This document shows, piece by piece, positions 8,284-23,800 of a stretch of DNA of 64,000 nucleotides. The position numbers and the translations under genes were made by a program. Position 1 is the stretch's first letter; each line of letters begins with the position of its first letter. The stretch is from Argentina anserina (taxonomy: Eukaryota; Streptophyta; Magnoliopsida; Rosales; Rosaceae). A model generated the notes under the pieces. It was not told the DNA's origin. It ran no database searches and was given only the letters and a program-made list of their open reading frames with translations. The stretch is taken from NCBI RefSeq assembly GCF_933775445.1, contig NW_026089409.1, positions 372,001 through 436,000 on the forward strand, in the 5' to 3' direction.

Positions 8284-10075
8284 CCCACACTTGCAAAACT
8301 CCCAAATTCAATAGAAACTCGCATCAGAAAGCCTTACAGAAAGATACTCAAACGAGAAATGAAAAGATACACAATTGGAATAGTAAAGATACGCAAACGA
8401 TGTAAAGATACTCAGTTTGAAAGAAACACACTCCCACACTTGCAAAACTCTCAAATACAATAGAAACTCGCATCAGAAGCTTTACAGAAAGATACTCAAA
8501 CGAGAAATGAAAAGATACACAATTGGAATAGTAAAGATACGCAAACGATGTAAAGATACTCAGTTTGAAAGAAACACACTACCACACTTGCAAAACTCTC
8601 AAATACAATAGAAACTCGCATCAGAAGCCTTACAGAAAGATACTCAAACGAGAAATGAAAAGATACACAATTGGAATAGTAAACATACGCAAACGATGTA
8701 AAGATACACAATTGGAATAGTAAACATACGCAAACGATGTAAAGATACTCAGTTTGAAAGAAACACACTCCCACACTTGCAAAACTCTCAAATACAATAG
8801 AAACTCGCATCAGAAGCCTTACAGAAAGATACTCAAACGAGAAATGAAAAGATACACAATTGGAATAGTAAAGATACGCAAACGATGTAAAGATACACAA
8901 TTGGAATAGTAAAGATACGCAAACGATGTAAAGATATTCAGTTTGAAAGAAACACACTCCCACACTTGCAAAACTCTCAAATTCAAAAGAAACTCGCATC
9001 AGAAAGCCTTACAGAAAGATACTCAAACGAGAAATGAAAAGATACACAATTGGAATAGTAAAGATACGCAAACGATGTAAAGATACACAATTGGAATAGT
9101 AAAGATACGCAAACGATGTAAAGATACTCAGTTTGAAAGAAACACACTCCCACACTTGCAAAACTCTCAAATTCAATAGAAACTCGCATCAGAAAACCTT
9201 ACAGAAAGATACTCAAACGAGAAATGAAAAGATACACAATTGGAATAGTAAAGATACGCAAACGATGTAAAGATACACAATTGGAATAGTAAAGATACGC
9301 AAACGATGTAAAGATATTCAGTTTGAAAGAAACACACTCCCACACTTGCAAAACTCTCAAATTCAATAGAAACTCGCATGAGAAAGCCTTACAGAAAGAT
9401 ACTCAAATGAGAAATGAAAAGATACACAATTGGAATAGTAAAGATACGCAAACGATGTAACGATACTCAGTTTGAAAGAAACACACTCCCACACTGGCAA
9501 AACTCTCAAATACAATAGAAACTCGCATCAGAAGCCTTACAGAAAGATACTCAAACGAGAAATGAAAAGATACACAATTGGAATAGTAAAGATACGCAAA
9601 CGATGTAAAGATACACAATTGGAATAGTAAAGATACGCAAACGATGTAAAGATACTCAGTTTGAAAGAAACACACTACCACACTTGCAAAACTCTCAAAT
9701 ACAATAGAAACTCGCATCAGAAGCCTTACAGAAAGATACTCAAACGAGAAATGAAAAGATACACAATTGGAATAGTAAACATACGCAAACGATGTAAAGA
9801 TACACAATTGGAATAGTAAACATACGCAAACGATGTAAAGATACTCAGTTTGAAAGAAACACACTCCCACACTTGCAAAACTCTCAAATACAATAGAAAC
9901 TCGCATCAGAAAGCCTTACAGAAAGATACTCAAACGAGAAATGAAAAGATACACAATTGGAATAGTAAACATACGCAAACGATGTAAAGATACACAATTG
10001 GAATAGTAAAGATACGCAAACGATGTAAAGATACTCAGTTTGAAAGAAACACACTCCCACACTTGCAAAACTCTC
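8284..10075. repeat. Satellite duplication, copy A1 (pairs with 11908-13699, offset 3624)
   Basis: This 1.8-kb block recurs 3624 bp downstream with the same order of rare variants: ctcccaaatt at the left edge, agaagcttt, cactaccac, gatattcag, attcaaaagaa, agaaaacc, caaatgag, gtaacgatac and cacactggc. The match ends where attcaaaag at 10077 faces atacaatag at 13701. Boundaries are approximate. Confidence 0.8.
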
Positions 10076-11907
10076 AAATTCAAAAGAAACTCGCATCAGA
10101 AAGCCTTACAGAAAGATACTCAAACGAGAAATGAAAAGATACACAATTGGAATAGTAAAGATACGCAAACGATGTAAAGATACACAATTGGAATAGTAAA
10201 GATACGCAAACGATGTAAAGATACTCAGTTTGAAAGAAACACACTCCCACACTTGCAAAACTCTCAAATTCAATAGAAACTCGCATCAGAAAACCTTACA
10301 GAAAGATACTCAAACCAGAAATGAAAAGATACACAATTGGAATAGTAAAGATACGCAAACGATGTAAAGATACACAATTGGAATAGTAAAGATACGCAAA
10401 CGATGTAAAGATATTCAGTTTGAAAGAAACACACTCCCAGACTTGCAAAACTCTCAAATACAATAGAAACTCGCATCAGAAGCCTTACAGAAAGATACTC
10501 AAACGAGAAATGAAAAGATACACAATTGGAATAGTAAAGATACGCAAACGATGTAAAGATACACAATTGGAATAGTAAACATACGCAAACGATGTAACGA
10601 TACTCAGTTTGAAAGAAACACACTCCCACACTTGCAAAACTCTCAAATACAATAGAAACTCGCATCAGAAGCCTTACAGAAAGATACTCAAACGAGAAAT
10701 GAAAAGATACACAATTGGAATAGTAAAGATACGCAAACGATGTAAAGATACACAATTGGAATAGTAAACATACGCAAACGATGTAAAGATACTCAGTTTG
10801 AAAGAAACACACTCCCACACTTGCAAAACTCTCAAATACAATAGAAACTCGCATCAGAAGCCTTACAGAAAGATACTCAAACGAGAAATGAAAAGATACA
10901 CAATTGGAATAGTAAAGATACGCAAACGATGTAAAGATACACAATTGGAATAGTAAAGATACGCAAACGATTTAAGATACTCAGTTTGAAAGAAACACAC
11001 TCCCACACTTGCAAAACTCTCAAATTCAATAGAAACTCGCATCAGAAAGCCTTACAGAAAGATACTCAAACGTGAAATGAAAAGATACACAATTGGAATA
11101 GTAAAGATACGCAAACGATGTAAAGATACACAATTGGAATAGTAAAGATACGCAAACGATGTAAAGATACTCAGTTTGAAAGAAACACACTCCCACACTT
11201 GCAAAACTCTCAAATACAATAGAAACTCGCATCAGAAGCCTTACAGAAAGATACTCAAACGAGAAATGAAAAGATACACAATTGGAATAGTAAAGATACG
11301 CAAACGATGTAAAGATACACAATTGGAATAGTAAAGATACGCAAACGATGTAAAGATACTCAGTTTGAAAGAAACACACCCCCACACTTGCAAAACTCTC
11401 AAATACAATAGAAACTCGCATCAGAAGCCTTACAGAAAGATACTCAAACGAGAAATGAAAAGATACACAATTGGAATAGTAAAGATACGCAAACGATGTA
11501 AAGATACACAATTGGAATAGTAAAGATACGCAAACGATGTAAAGATACTCAGTTTGAAAGAAACACACTCCCACACTTGCAAAACTCTCAAATTCAATAG
11601 AAACTCGCATCAGAAAGCCTTACAGAAAGATACTCAAACGAGAAATGAAAAGATACACAATTGGAATAGTAAAGATACGCAAACGATGTAAAGATACTCA
11701 GTTTGAAAGAAACACACTCCCACACTTGCAAAACTCTCAAATACAATAGAAACTCGCATCAGAAGCCTTACAGAAAGATACTCAAACGAGAAATGAAAAG
11801 ATACACAATTGGAATAGTAAAGATACGCAAACGATGTAAAGATACACAATTGGAATAGTAAAGATACGCAAACGATGTAAAGATACTCAGTTTGAAAGAA
11901 ACACACC

Positions 11908-13699
11908 CCCACACTTGCAAAACTCCCAAATTCAATAGAAACTCGCATCAGAAAGCCTTACAGAAAGATACTCAAACGAGAAATGAAAAGATACACAATT
12001 GGAATAGTAAAGATACGCAAACGATGTAAAGATACTCAGTTTGAAAGAAACACACTCCCACACTTGCAAAACTCTCAAATACAATAGAAACTCGCATCAG
12101 AAGCTTTACAGAAAGATACTCAAACGAGAAATGAAAAGATACACAATTGGAATAGTAAAGATACGCAAACGATGTAAAGATACTCAGTTTGAAAGAAACA
12201 CACTACCACACTTGCAAAACTCTCAAATACAATAGAAACTCGCATCAGAAGCCTTACAGAAAGATACTCAAACGAGAAATGAAAAGATACACAATTGGAA
12301 TAGTAAACATACGCAAACGATGTAAAGATACACAATTGGAATAGTAAACATACGCAAACGATGTAAAGATACTCAGTTTGAAAGAAACACACTCCCACAC
12401 TTGCAAAACTCTCAAATACAATAGAAACTCGCATCAGAAGCCTTACAGAAAGATACTCAAACGAGAAATGAAAAGATACAAAATTGGAATAGTAAAGATA
12501 CGCAAACGATGTAAAGATACACAATTGGAATAGTAAAGATACGCAAACGATGTAAAGATATTCAGTTTGAAAGAAACACACTCCCACACTTGCAAAACTC
12601 TCAAATTCAAAAGAAACTCGCATCAGAAAGCCTTACAGAAAGATACTCAAACGAGAAATGAAAAGATACACAATTGGAATAGTAAAGATACGCAAACGAT
12701 GTAAAGATACACAATTGGAATAGTAAAGATACGCAAACGATGTAAAGATACTCAGTTTGAAAGAAACACACTCCCACACTTGCAAAACTCTCAAATTCAA
12801 TAGAAACTCGCATCAGAAAACCTTACAGAAAGATACTCAAACGAGAAATGAAAAGATACACAATTGGAATCGTAAAGATACGCAAACGATGTAAAGATAC
12901 ACAATTGGAATAGTAAAGATACGCAAACGATGTAAAGATATTCAGTTTGAAAGAAACACACTCCCACACTTGCAAAACTCTCAAATTCAATAGAAACTCG
13001 CATGAGAAAGCCTTACAGAAAGATACTCAAATGAGAAATGAAAAGATACACAATTGGAATAGTAAAGATACGCAAACGATGTAACGATACTCAGTTTGAA
13101 AGAAACACACTCCCACACTGGCAAAACTCTCAAATACAATAGAAACTCGCATCAGAAGCCTTACAGAAAGATACTCAAACGAGAAATGAAAAGATACACA
13201 ATTGGAATAGTAAAGATACGCAAACGATGTAAAGATACACAATTGGAATAGTAAAGATACGCAAACGATGTAAAGATACTCAGTTTGAAAGAAACACACT
13301 ACCACACTTGCAAAACTCTCAAATACAATAGAAACTCGCATCAGAAGCCTTACAGAAAGATACTCAAACGAGAAATGAAAAGATACACAATTGGAATAGT
13401 AAACATACGCAAACGATGTAAAGATACACAATTGGAATAGTAAACATACGCAAACGATGTAAAGATACTCAGTTTGAAAGAAACACACTCCCACACTTGC
13501 AAAACTCTCAAATACAATAGAAACTCGCATCAGAAAGCCTTACAGAAAGATACTCAAACGAGAAATGAAAAGATACACAATTGGAATAGTAAACATACGC
13601 AAACGATGTAAAGATACACAATTGGAATAGTAAAGATACGCAAACGATGTAAAGATACTCAGTTTGAAAGAAACACACTCCCACACTTGCAAAACTCTC
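11908..13699. repeat. Satellite duplication, copy A2
   Basis: This is the second copy of the 3624-bp-offset duplication. Private changes relative to copy A1 include gatacaaaattgg near 12480 and ggaatcgtaaag near 12868, so divergence is only a few bases over 1.8 kb. Confidence 0.8.
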
Positions 13700-16600
13700 A
13701 AATACAATAGAAACTCGCATCAGAAGCCTTACAGAAAGATACTCAAACGAGAAATGAAAAGATACACAATTGGAATAGTAAAGATACGCAAACGATGTAA
13801 AGATACACAATTGGAATAGTAAAGATACGCAAACGATATAAGATACTCAGTTTGAAAGAAACACACTCCCACACTTGCAAAACTCTCAAATTCAATAGAA
13901 ACTCGCATCAGAAAGCCTTACAGAAAGATACTCAAACGAGAAATGAAAAGATACACAATTGGAATAGTAAAGATACGCAAACGATGTAAAGATACACAAT
14001 TGGAATAGTAAAGATACGCAAACGATGTAAAGATACTCAGTTTGAAAGAAACACACCCCCACACTTGCAAAACTCTCAAATACAATAGAAACTCGCATCA
14101 GAAGCCTTACAGAAAGATACTCAAACGAGAAATGAAAAGATACACAATTGGAATAGTAAAGATACGCAAACGATGTAAAGATACTCAGTTTGAAAGAAAC
14201 ACACTCCCAGACTTGCAAAACTCTCAAAAACAATAGAAACTCGCATCAGAAGCCTTACAGAAAGATACTCAAACGAGAAATGAAAAGATACACAATTGGA
14301 ATAGTAAAGATACGCAAACGATGTAAAGATACACAATTGGAATAGTAAACATACGCAAACGATGTAAAGATACTCAGTTTGAAAGAAACACACTCCCACA
14401 CTTGCAAAACTCTCAAATACAATAGAAACTCGCATCAGAAGCCTTACAGAAAGATACTCAAACGAGAAATGAAAAGATACACAATTGGAATAGTAAAGAT
14501 ACGCAAACGATGTAAAGATACACAATTGGAATAGTAAACATACGCAAACGATGTAAAGATACTCAGTTTGAAAGAAACACACTCCCACACTTGCAAAACT
14601 CTCAAATACAATAGAAACTCGCATCAGAAGCCTTACAGAAAGATACTCAAACGAGAAATGAAAAGATACACAATTGGAATAGTAAAGATACGCAAACGAT
14701 GTAAAGATACACAATTGGAATAGTAAAGATACGCAAACGATTTAAGATACTCAGTTTGAAAGAAACACACTCCCACACTTGCAAAACTCTCAAATTCAAT
14801 AGAAACTCGCATCAGAAAGCCTTACAGAAAGATACTCAAACGAGAAATGAAAAGATACACAATTGGAATAGTAAAGATACGCAAACGATGTAAAGATACA
14901 CAATTGGAATAGTAAAGATACGCAAACGATGTAAAGATACTCAGTTTGAAAGAAACACACCCCCACACTTGCAAAACTCTCAAATACAATAGAAACTCGC
15001 ATCAGAAGCCTTACAGAAAGATACTCAAACGAGAAATGAAAAGATACACAATTGGAATAGTAAAGATACGCAAACGATGTAAAGATACACAATTGGAATA
15101 GTAAAGATACGCAAACGATGTAAAGATACTCAGTTTGAAAGAAACACACTCCCACACTTGCAAAACTCTTAAATTCAATAGAAACTCGCATCAGAAAACC
15201 TTACAGAAAGATACTCAAACGAGAAATGAAAAGATACACAATTGGAATAGTAAAGATACGCAAACGATGTAAAGATACACAATTGGAATAGTAAAGATAC
15301 GCAAACGATGTAAAGATATTCAGTTTGAAAGAAACACACTCCCACACTTGCAAAACTCTCAAATTCAATAGAAACTCGCATGAGAAAGCCTTACAGAAAG
15401 ATACTCAAATGAGAAATGAAAAGATACACAATTGGAATAGTAAAGATACGCAAACGATGTAACGATACTCAGTTTGAAAGAAACACACTCCCACACTGGC
15501 AAAACTCTCAAATACAATAGAAACTCGCTTCAGAAGCCTTACAGAAAGATACTCAAACGAGAAATGAAAAGATACACAATTGGAATAGTAAAGATACGCA
15601 AACGATGTAAAGATACACAATTGGAATAGTAAAGATACGCAAACGATGTAAAGATACTCAGTTTGAAAGAAACACACTACCACACTTGCAAAACTCTCAA
15701 ATACAATAGAAACTCGCATCAGAAGCCTTACAGAAAGATACTCAAACGAGAAATGAAAAGATACACAATTGGAATAGTAAACATACGCAAACGATGTAAA
15801 GATACACAATTGGAATAGTAAACATACGCAAACGATGTAAAGATACTCAGTTTGAAAGAAACACACTCCCACACTTGCAAAACTCTCAAATACAATAGAA
15901 ACTCGCATCAGAAAGCCTTACAGAAAGATACTCAAACGAGAAATGAAAAGATACACAATTGGAATAGTAAACATACGCAAACGATGTAAAGATACACAAT
16001 TGGAATAGTAAAGATACGCAAACGATGTAAAGATACTCAGTTTGAAAGAAACACACTCCCACACTTGCAAAACTCTCAAATACAATAGAAACTCGCATCA
16101 GAAGCCTTACAGAAAGATACTCAAACGAGAAATGAAAAGATACACAATTGGAATAGTAAAGATACGCAAACGATGTAAAGATACACAATTGGAATAGTAA
16201 AGATACGCAAACGATTTAAGATACTCAGTTTGAAAGAAACACACTCCCACACTTGCAAAACTCTCAAATTCAATAGAAACTCGCATCAGAAAGCCTTACA
16301 GAAAGATACTCAAACGAGAAATGAAAAGATACACAATTGGAATAGTAAAGATACGCAAACGATGTAAAGATACACAATTGGAATAGTAAAGATACGCAAA
16401 CGATGTAAAGATACTCAGTTTGAAAGAAACACACCCCCACACTTGCAAAACTCTCAAATACAATAGAAACTCGCATCAGAAGCCTTACAGAAAGATACTC
16501 AAACGAGAAATGAAAAGATACACAATTGGAATGGTAAAGATACGCAAACGATGTAAAGATACTCAGTTTGAAAGAAACACACTCCCAGACTTGCAAAACT

Positions 16601-17523
16601 CTCAAATACAATAGAAACTCGCATCAGAAGCCTTACAGAAAGATACTCAAACGAGAAATGAAAAGATACACAATTGGAATAGTAAAGATACGCAAACGAT
16701 GTAAAGATACACAATTGGAATAGTAAACATACGCAAACGATGTAAAGATACTCAGTTTGAAAGAAACACACTCCCACACTTGCAAAACTCTCAAATACAA
16801 TAGAAACTCGCATCAGAAGCCTTACAGAAAGATACTCAAACGAGAAATGAAAAGATACACAATTGGAATAGTAAAGATACGCAAACGATGTAAAGATACA
16901 CAATTGGAATAGTAAACATACGCAAACGATGTAAAGATACTCAGTTTGAAAGAAACACACTCCCACACTTGCAAAACTCTCAAATACAATAGAAACTCGC
17001 ATCAGAAGCCTTACAGAAAGATACTCAAACGAGAAATGAAAAGATACACAATTGGAATAGTAAAGATACGCAAACGATGTAAAGATACACAATTGGAATA
17101 GTAAAGATACGCAAACGATTTAAGATACTCAGTTTGAAAGAAACACACTCCCACACTTGCAAAACTCTCAAATTCAATAGAAACTCGCATCAGAAAGCCT
17201 TACAGAAAGATACTCAAACGAGAAATGAAAAGATACACAATTGGAATAGTAAAGATACGCAAACGATGTAAAGATACACAATTGGAATAGTAAAGATACG
17301 CAAACGATGTAAAGATACTCAGTTTGAAAGAAACACACCCCCACACTTGCAAAACTCTCAAATACAATAGAAACTCGCATCAGAAGCCTTACAGAAAGAT
17401 ACTCAAACGAGAAATGAAAAGATACACAATTGGAATAGTAAAGATACGCAAACGATGTAAAGATACACAATTGGAATAGTAAAGATACGCAAACGATGTA
17501 AAGATACTCAGTTTGAAAGAAAC
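12640..17523. repeat. Two-copy tandem duplication, period 2378 bp
   Basis: Sequence at 12640-15145 recurs at 15018-17523 in the same order, including agaaaacc (12816/15194), caaatgag (13027/15405), gtaacgatac and cacactggc. Private differences are few, for example a C at about 12870 and cgcttcag for cgcatcag at about 15530. It overlaps copy A2, so the two duplication events are nested. Limits are approximate. Confidence 0.8.
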
Positions 17524-17807
17524 ACACCCCCACACTTGCAAAACTCTCAAATACAATAGAAACTCGCATCAGAAGCCTTACAGAAAGATACTCAAACGAG
17601 AAATGAAAAGATACACAATTGGAATAGTAAAGATACGCAAACGATGTAAAGATACACAATTGGAATAGTAAAGATACGCAAACGATGTAAAGATACTCAG
17701 TTTGAAAGAAACACACTCCCACACTTGCAAAACTCTCAAATTCAATAGAAACTCGCATCAGAAAGCCTTACAGAAAGATACTCAAACGAGAAATGAAAAG
17801 ATACACA

Positions 17808-20800
17808 ATTGGAATAGTAAAGATACGCAAACGATGTAAAGATACTCAGTTTGAAAGAAACACACTCCCACACTTGCAAAACTCTCAAATACAATAGAAA
17901 CTCGCATCAGAAGCCTTACAGAAAGATACTCAAACGAGAAATGAAAAGATACACAATTGGAATAGTAAAGATACGCAAACGATGTAAAGATACACAATTG
18001 GAATAGTAAAGATACGCAAACGATGTAAAGATACTCAGTTTGAAAGAAACACACCCCCACACTTGCAAAACTCTCAAATACAATAGAAACTCGCATCAGA
18101 AGCCTTACAGAAAGATACTCAAACGAGAAATGAAAAGATACACAATTGGAATAGTAAAGATACGCAAACGATGTAAAGATACTCAGTTTGAAAGAAACAC
18201 ACTCCCAGACTTGCAAAACTCTCAAATACAATAGAAACTCGCATCAGAAGCCTTACAGAAAGATACTCAAACGAGAAATGAAAAGATACACAATTGGAAT
18301 AGTAAAGATACGCAAACGATGTAAAGATACACAATTGGAATAGTAAACATACGCAAACGATGTAACGATACTCAGTTTGAAAGAAACACACTCCCACACT
18401 TGCAAAACTCTCAAATACAATAGAAACTCGCATCAGAAGCCTTACAGAAAGATACTCAAACGAGAAATGAAAAGATACACAATTGGAATAGTAAAGATAC
18501 GCAAACGATGTAAAGATACACAATTGGAATAGTAAACATACGCAAACGATGTAAAGATACTCAGTTTGAAAGAAACACACTCCCACACTTGCAAAACTCT
18601 CAAATACAATAGAAACTCGCATCAGAAGCCTTACAGAAAGATACTCAAACGAGAAATGAAAAGATACACAATTGGAATAGTAAAGATACGCAAACGATGT
18701 AAAGATACACAATTGGAATAGTAAAGATACGCAAACGATTTAAGATACTCAGTTTGAAAGAAACACACTCCCACACTTGCAAAACTCTCAAATTCAATAG
18801 AAACTCGCATCAGAAAGCCTTACAGAAAGATACTCAAACGTGAAATGAAAAGATACACAATTGGAATAGTAAAGATACGCAAACGATGTAAAGATACACA
18901 ATTGGAATAGTAAAGATACGCAAACGATGTAAAGATACTCAGTTTGAAAGAAACACACTCCCACACTTGCAAAACTCTCAAATACAATAGAAACTCGCAT
19001 CAGAAGCCTTACAGAAAGATACTCAAACGAGAAATGAAAAGATACACAATTGGAATAGTAAAGATACGCAAACGATGTAAAGATACACAATTGGAATAGT
19101 AAAGATACGCAAACGATTTAAGATACTCAGTTTGAAAGAAACACACTCCCACACTTGCAAAACTCTCAAATTCAATAGAAACTCGCATCAGAAAGCCTTA
19201 CAGAAAGATACTCAAACGAGAAATGAAAAGATACACAATTGGAATAGTAAAGATACGCAAACGATGTAAAGATACACAATTGGAATAGTAAAGATACGCA
19301 AACGATGTAAAGATACTCAGTTTGAAAGAAACACACCCCCACACTTGCAAAACTCTCAAATACAATAGAAACTCGCATCAGAAGCCTTACAGAAAGATAC
19401 TCAAACGAGAAATGAAAAGATACACAATTGGAATAGTAAAGATACGCAAACGATGTAAAGATACTCAGTTTGAAAGAAACACACTCCCACACTTGCAAAA
19501 CTCTCAAATTCAATAGAAACTCGCATCAGAAAGCCTTACAGAAAGATACTCAAACGAGAAATGAAAAGATACACAATTGGAATAGTAAAGATACGCAAAC
19601 GATGTAAAGATACTCAGTTTGAAAGAAACACACTCCCAGACTTGCAAAACTCTCAAATACAATAGAAACTCGCATCAGAAGCCTTACAGAAAGATACTCA
19701 AACGAGAAATGAAAAGATACACAATTGGAATAGTAAAGATACGCAAACGATGTAAAGATACACAATCGGAATAGTAAACATACGCAAACGATGTAAAGAT
19801 ACTCAGTTTGAAAGAGACACACTCCCACACTTGCAAAACTCTCAAATACAATAGAAACTCGCATCAGAAAGCCTTACAGAAAGATACTCAAACGAGAAAT
19901 GAAAAGATACACAATTGGAATAGTAAAGATACGCAAACGATGTAAAGATACACAATCGGAATAGTAAACATACGCAAACGATGTAAAGATACTCAGTTTG
20001 AAAGAAACACACTCCCACACTTGCAAAACTCTCAAATACAATAGAAACTCGCATCAGAAGCCTTACAGAAAGATACTCAAACGAGAAATGAAAAGATACA
20101 CAATTGGAATAGTAAAGATACGCAAACGATGTAAAGATACACAATTGGAATAGTAAAGATACGCAAACGATTTAAGATACTCAGTTTGAAAGAAACACAC
20201 TCCCACACTTGCAAAACTCTCAAATTCAATAGAAACTCGCATCAGAAAGCCTTACAGAAAGATACTCAAACGAGAAATGAAAAGATACACAATTGGAATA
20301 GTAAAGATACGCAAACGATGTAAAGATACACAATTGGAATAGTAAAGATACGCAAACGATGTAAAGATACTCAGTTTGAAAGAAACACACCCCCACACTT
20401 GCAAAACTCTCAAATACAATAGAAACTCGCATCAGAAGCCTTACAGAAAGATACTCAAACGAGAAATGAAAAGATACACAATTGGAATAGTAAAGATACG
20501 CAAACGATGTAAAGATACTCAGTTTGAAAGAAACACACTCCCAGACTTGCAAAACTCTCAAATACAATAGAAACTCGCATCAGAAGCCTTACAGAAAGAT
20601 ACTCAAACGAGAAATGAAAAGATACACAATTGGAATAGTAAAGATACGCAAACGATGTAAAGATACACAATTGGAATAGTAAACATACGCAAACGATGTA
20701 AAGATATTCAGTTTGAAAGAAACACACTCCCACACTTGCAAAACTCTCAAATACAATAGAAACTCGCATCAGAAGCCTTACAGAAAGATACTCAAACGAG

Positions 20801-23800
20801 AAATGAAAAGATACACAATTGGAATAGTAAAGATACGCAAACGATGTAAAGATACACAATTGGAATAGTAAAGATACGCAAACGATTTAAGATACTCAGT
20901 TTGAAAGAAACACACTCCCACACTTGCAAAACTCTCAAATTCAATAGAAACTCGCATCAGAAAGCCTTACAGAAAGATACTCAAACGAGAAATGAAAAGA
21001 TACACAATTGGAATAGTAAAGATACGCAAACGATGTAAAGATACACAATTGGAATAGTAAAGATACGCAAACGATGTAAAGATACTCAGTTTGAAAGAAA
21101 CACACTCCCACACTTGCAAAACTCTCAAATACAATAGAAACTCGCATCAGAAGCCTTACAGAAAGATACTCAAACGAGAAATGAAAAGATACACAATTGG
21201 AATAGTAAAGATACGCAAACGATGTAAAGATACACAATTGGAATAGTAAAGATACGCAAACGATGTAAAGATACTCAGTTTGAAAGAAACACACCCCCAC
21301 ACTTGCAAAACTCTCAAATACAATAGAAACTCGCATCAGAAGCCTTACAGAAAGATACTCAAACGAGAAATGAAAAGATACACAATTGGAATAGTAAAGA
21401 TACGCAAACGATGTAAAGATACTCAGTTTGAAAGAAACACACTCCCAGACTTGCAAAACTCTCAAATACAATAGAAACTCGCATCAGAAGCCTTACAGAA
21501 AGATACTCAAACGAGAAATGAAAAGATACACAATTGGAATAGTAAAGATACGCAAACGATGTAAAGATACACAATTGGAATAGTAAACATACGCAAACGA
21601 TGTAACGATACTCAGTTTGAAAGAAACACACTCCCACACTTGCAAAACTCTCAAATACAATAGAAACTCGCATCAGAAGCCTTACAGAAAGATACTCAAA
21701 CGAGAAATGAAAAGATACACAATTGGAATAGTAAAGATACGCAAACGATGTAAAGATACACAATTGGAATAGTAAACATACGCAAACGATGTAAAGATAC
21801 TCAGTTTGAAAGAAACACACTCCCACACTTGCAAAACTCTCAAATACAATAGAAACTCGCATCAGAAGCCTTACAGAAAGATACTCAAACGAGAAATGAA
21901 AAGATACACAATTGGAATAGTAAAGATACGCAAACGATGTAAAGATACACAATTGGAATAGTAAAGATACGCAAACGATTTAAGATACTCAGTTTGAAAG
22001 AAACACACTCCCACACTTGCAAAACTCTCAAATTCAATAGAAACTCGCATCAGAAAGCCTTACAGAAAGATACTCAAACGTGAAATGAAAAGATACACAA
22101 TTGGAATAGTAAAGATACGCAAACGATGTAAAGATACACAATTGGAATAGTAAAGATACGCAAACGATGTAAAGATACTCAGTTTGAAAGAAACACACTC
22201 CCACACTTGCAAAACTCTCAAATACAATAGAAACTCGCATCAGAAGCCTTACAGAAAGATACTCAAACGAGAAATGAAAAGATACACAATTGGAATAGTA
22301 AAGATACGCAAACGATGTAAAGATACACAATTGGAATAGTAAAGATACGCAAACGATTTAAGATACTCAGTTTGAAAGAAACACACTCCCACACTTGCAA
22401 AACTCTCAAATTCAATAGAAACTCGCATCAGAAAGCCTTACAGAAAGATACTCAAACGAGAAATGAAAAGATACACAATTGGAATAGTAAAGATACGCAA
22501 ACGATGTAAAGATACACAATTGGAATAGTAAAGATACGCAAACGATGTAAAGATACTCAGTTTGAAAGAAACACACCCCCACACTTGCAAAACTCTCAAA
22601 TACAATAGAAACTCGCATCAGAAGCCTTACAGAAAGATACTCAAACGAGAAATGAAAAGATACACAATTGGAATAGTAAAGATACGCAAACGATGTAAAG
22701 ATACTCAGTTTGAAAGAAACACACTCCCACACTTGCAAAACTCTCAAATTCAATAGAAACTCGCATCAGAAAGCCTTACAGAAAGATACTCAAACGAGAA
22801 ATGAAAAGATACACAATTGGAATAGTAAAGATACGCAAACGATGTAAAGATACTCAGTTTGAAAGAAACACACTCCCAGACTTGCAAAACTCTCAAATAC
22901 AATAGAAACTCGCATCAGAAGCCTTACAGAAAGATACTCAAACGAGAAATGAAAAGATACACAATTGGAATAGTAAAGATACGCAAACGATGTAAAGATA
23001 CACAATCGGAATAGTAAACATACGCAAACGATGTAAAGATACTCAGTTTGAAAGAGACACACTCCCACACTTGCAAAACTCTCAAATACAATAGAAACTC
23101 GCATCAGAAAGCCTTACAGAAAGATACTCAAACGAGAAATGAAAAGATACACAATTGGAATAGTAAAGATACGCAAACGATGTAAAGATACACAATCGGA
23201 ATAGTAAACATACGCAAACGATGTAAAGATACTCAGTTTGAAAGAAACACACTCCCACACTTGCAAAACTCTCAAATACAATAGAAACTCGCATCAGAAG
23301 CCTTACAGAAAGATACTCAAACGAGAAATGAAAAGATACACAATTGGAATAGTAAAGATACGCAAACGATGTAAAGATACACAATTGGAATAGTAAAGAT
23401 ACGCAAACGATGTAAGATACTCAGTTTGAAAGAAACACACTCCCACACTTGCAAAACTCTCAAATTCAATAGAAACTCGCATCAGAAAGCCTTACAGAAA
23501 GATACTCAAACGAGAAATGAAAAGATACACAATTGGAATAGTAAAGATACGCAAACGATGTAAAGATACACAATTGGAATAGTAAAGATACGCAAACGAT
23601 GTAAAGATACTCAGTTTGAAAGAAACACACCCCCACACTTGCAAAACTCTCAAATACAATAGAAACTCGCATCAGAAGCCTTACAGAAAGATACTCAAAC
23701 GAGAAATGAAAAGATACACAATTGGAATAGTAAAGATACGCAAACGATGTAAAGATACTCAGTTTGAAAGAAACACACTCCCAGACTTGCAAAACTCTCA

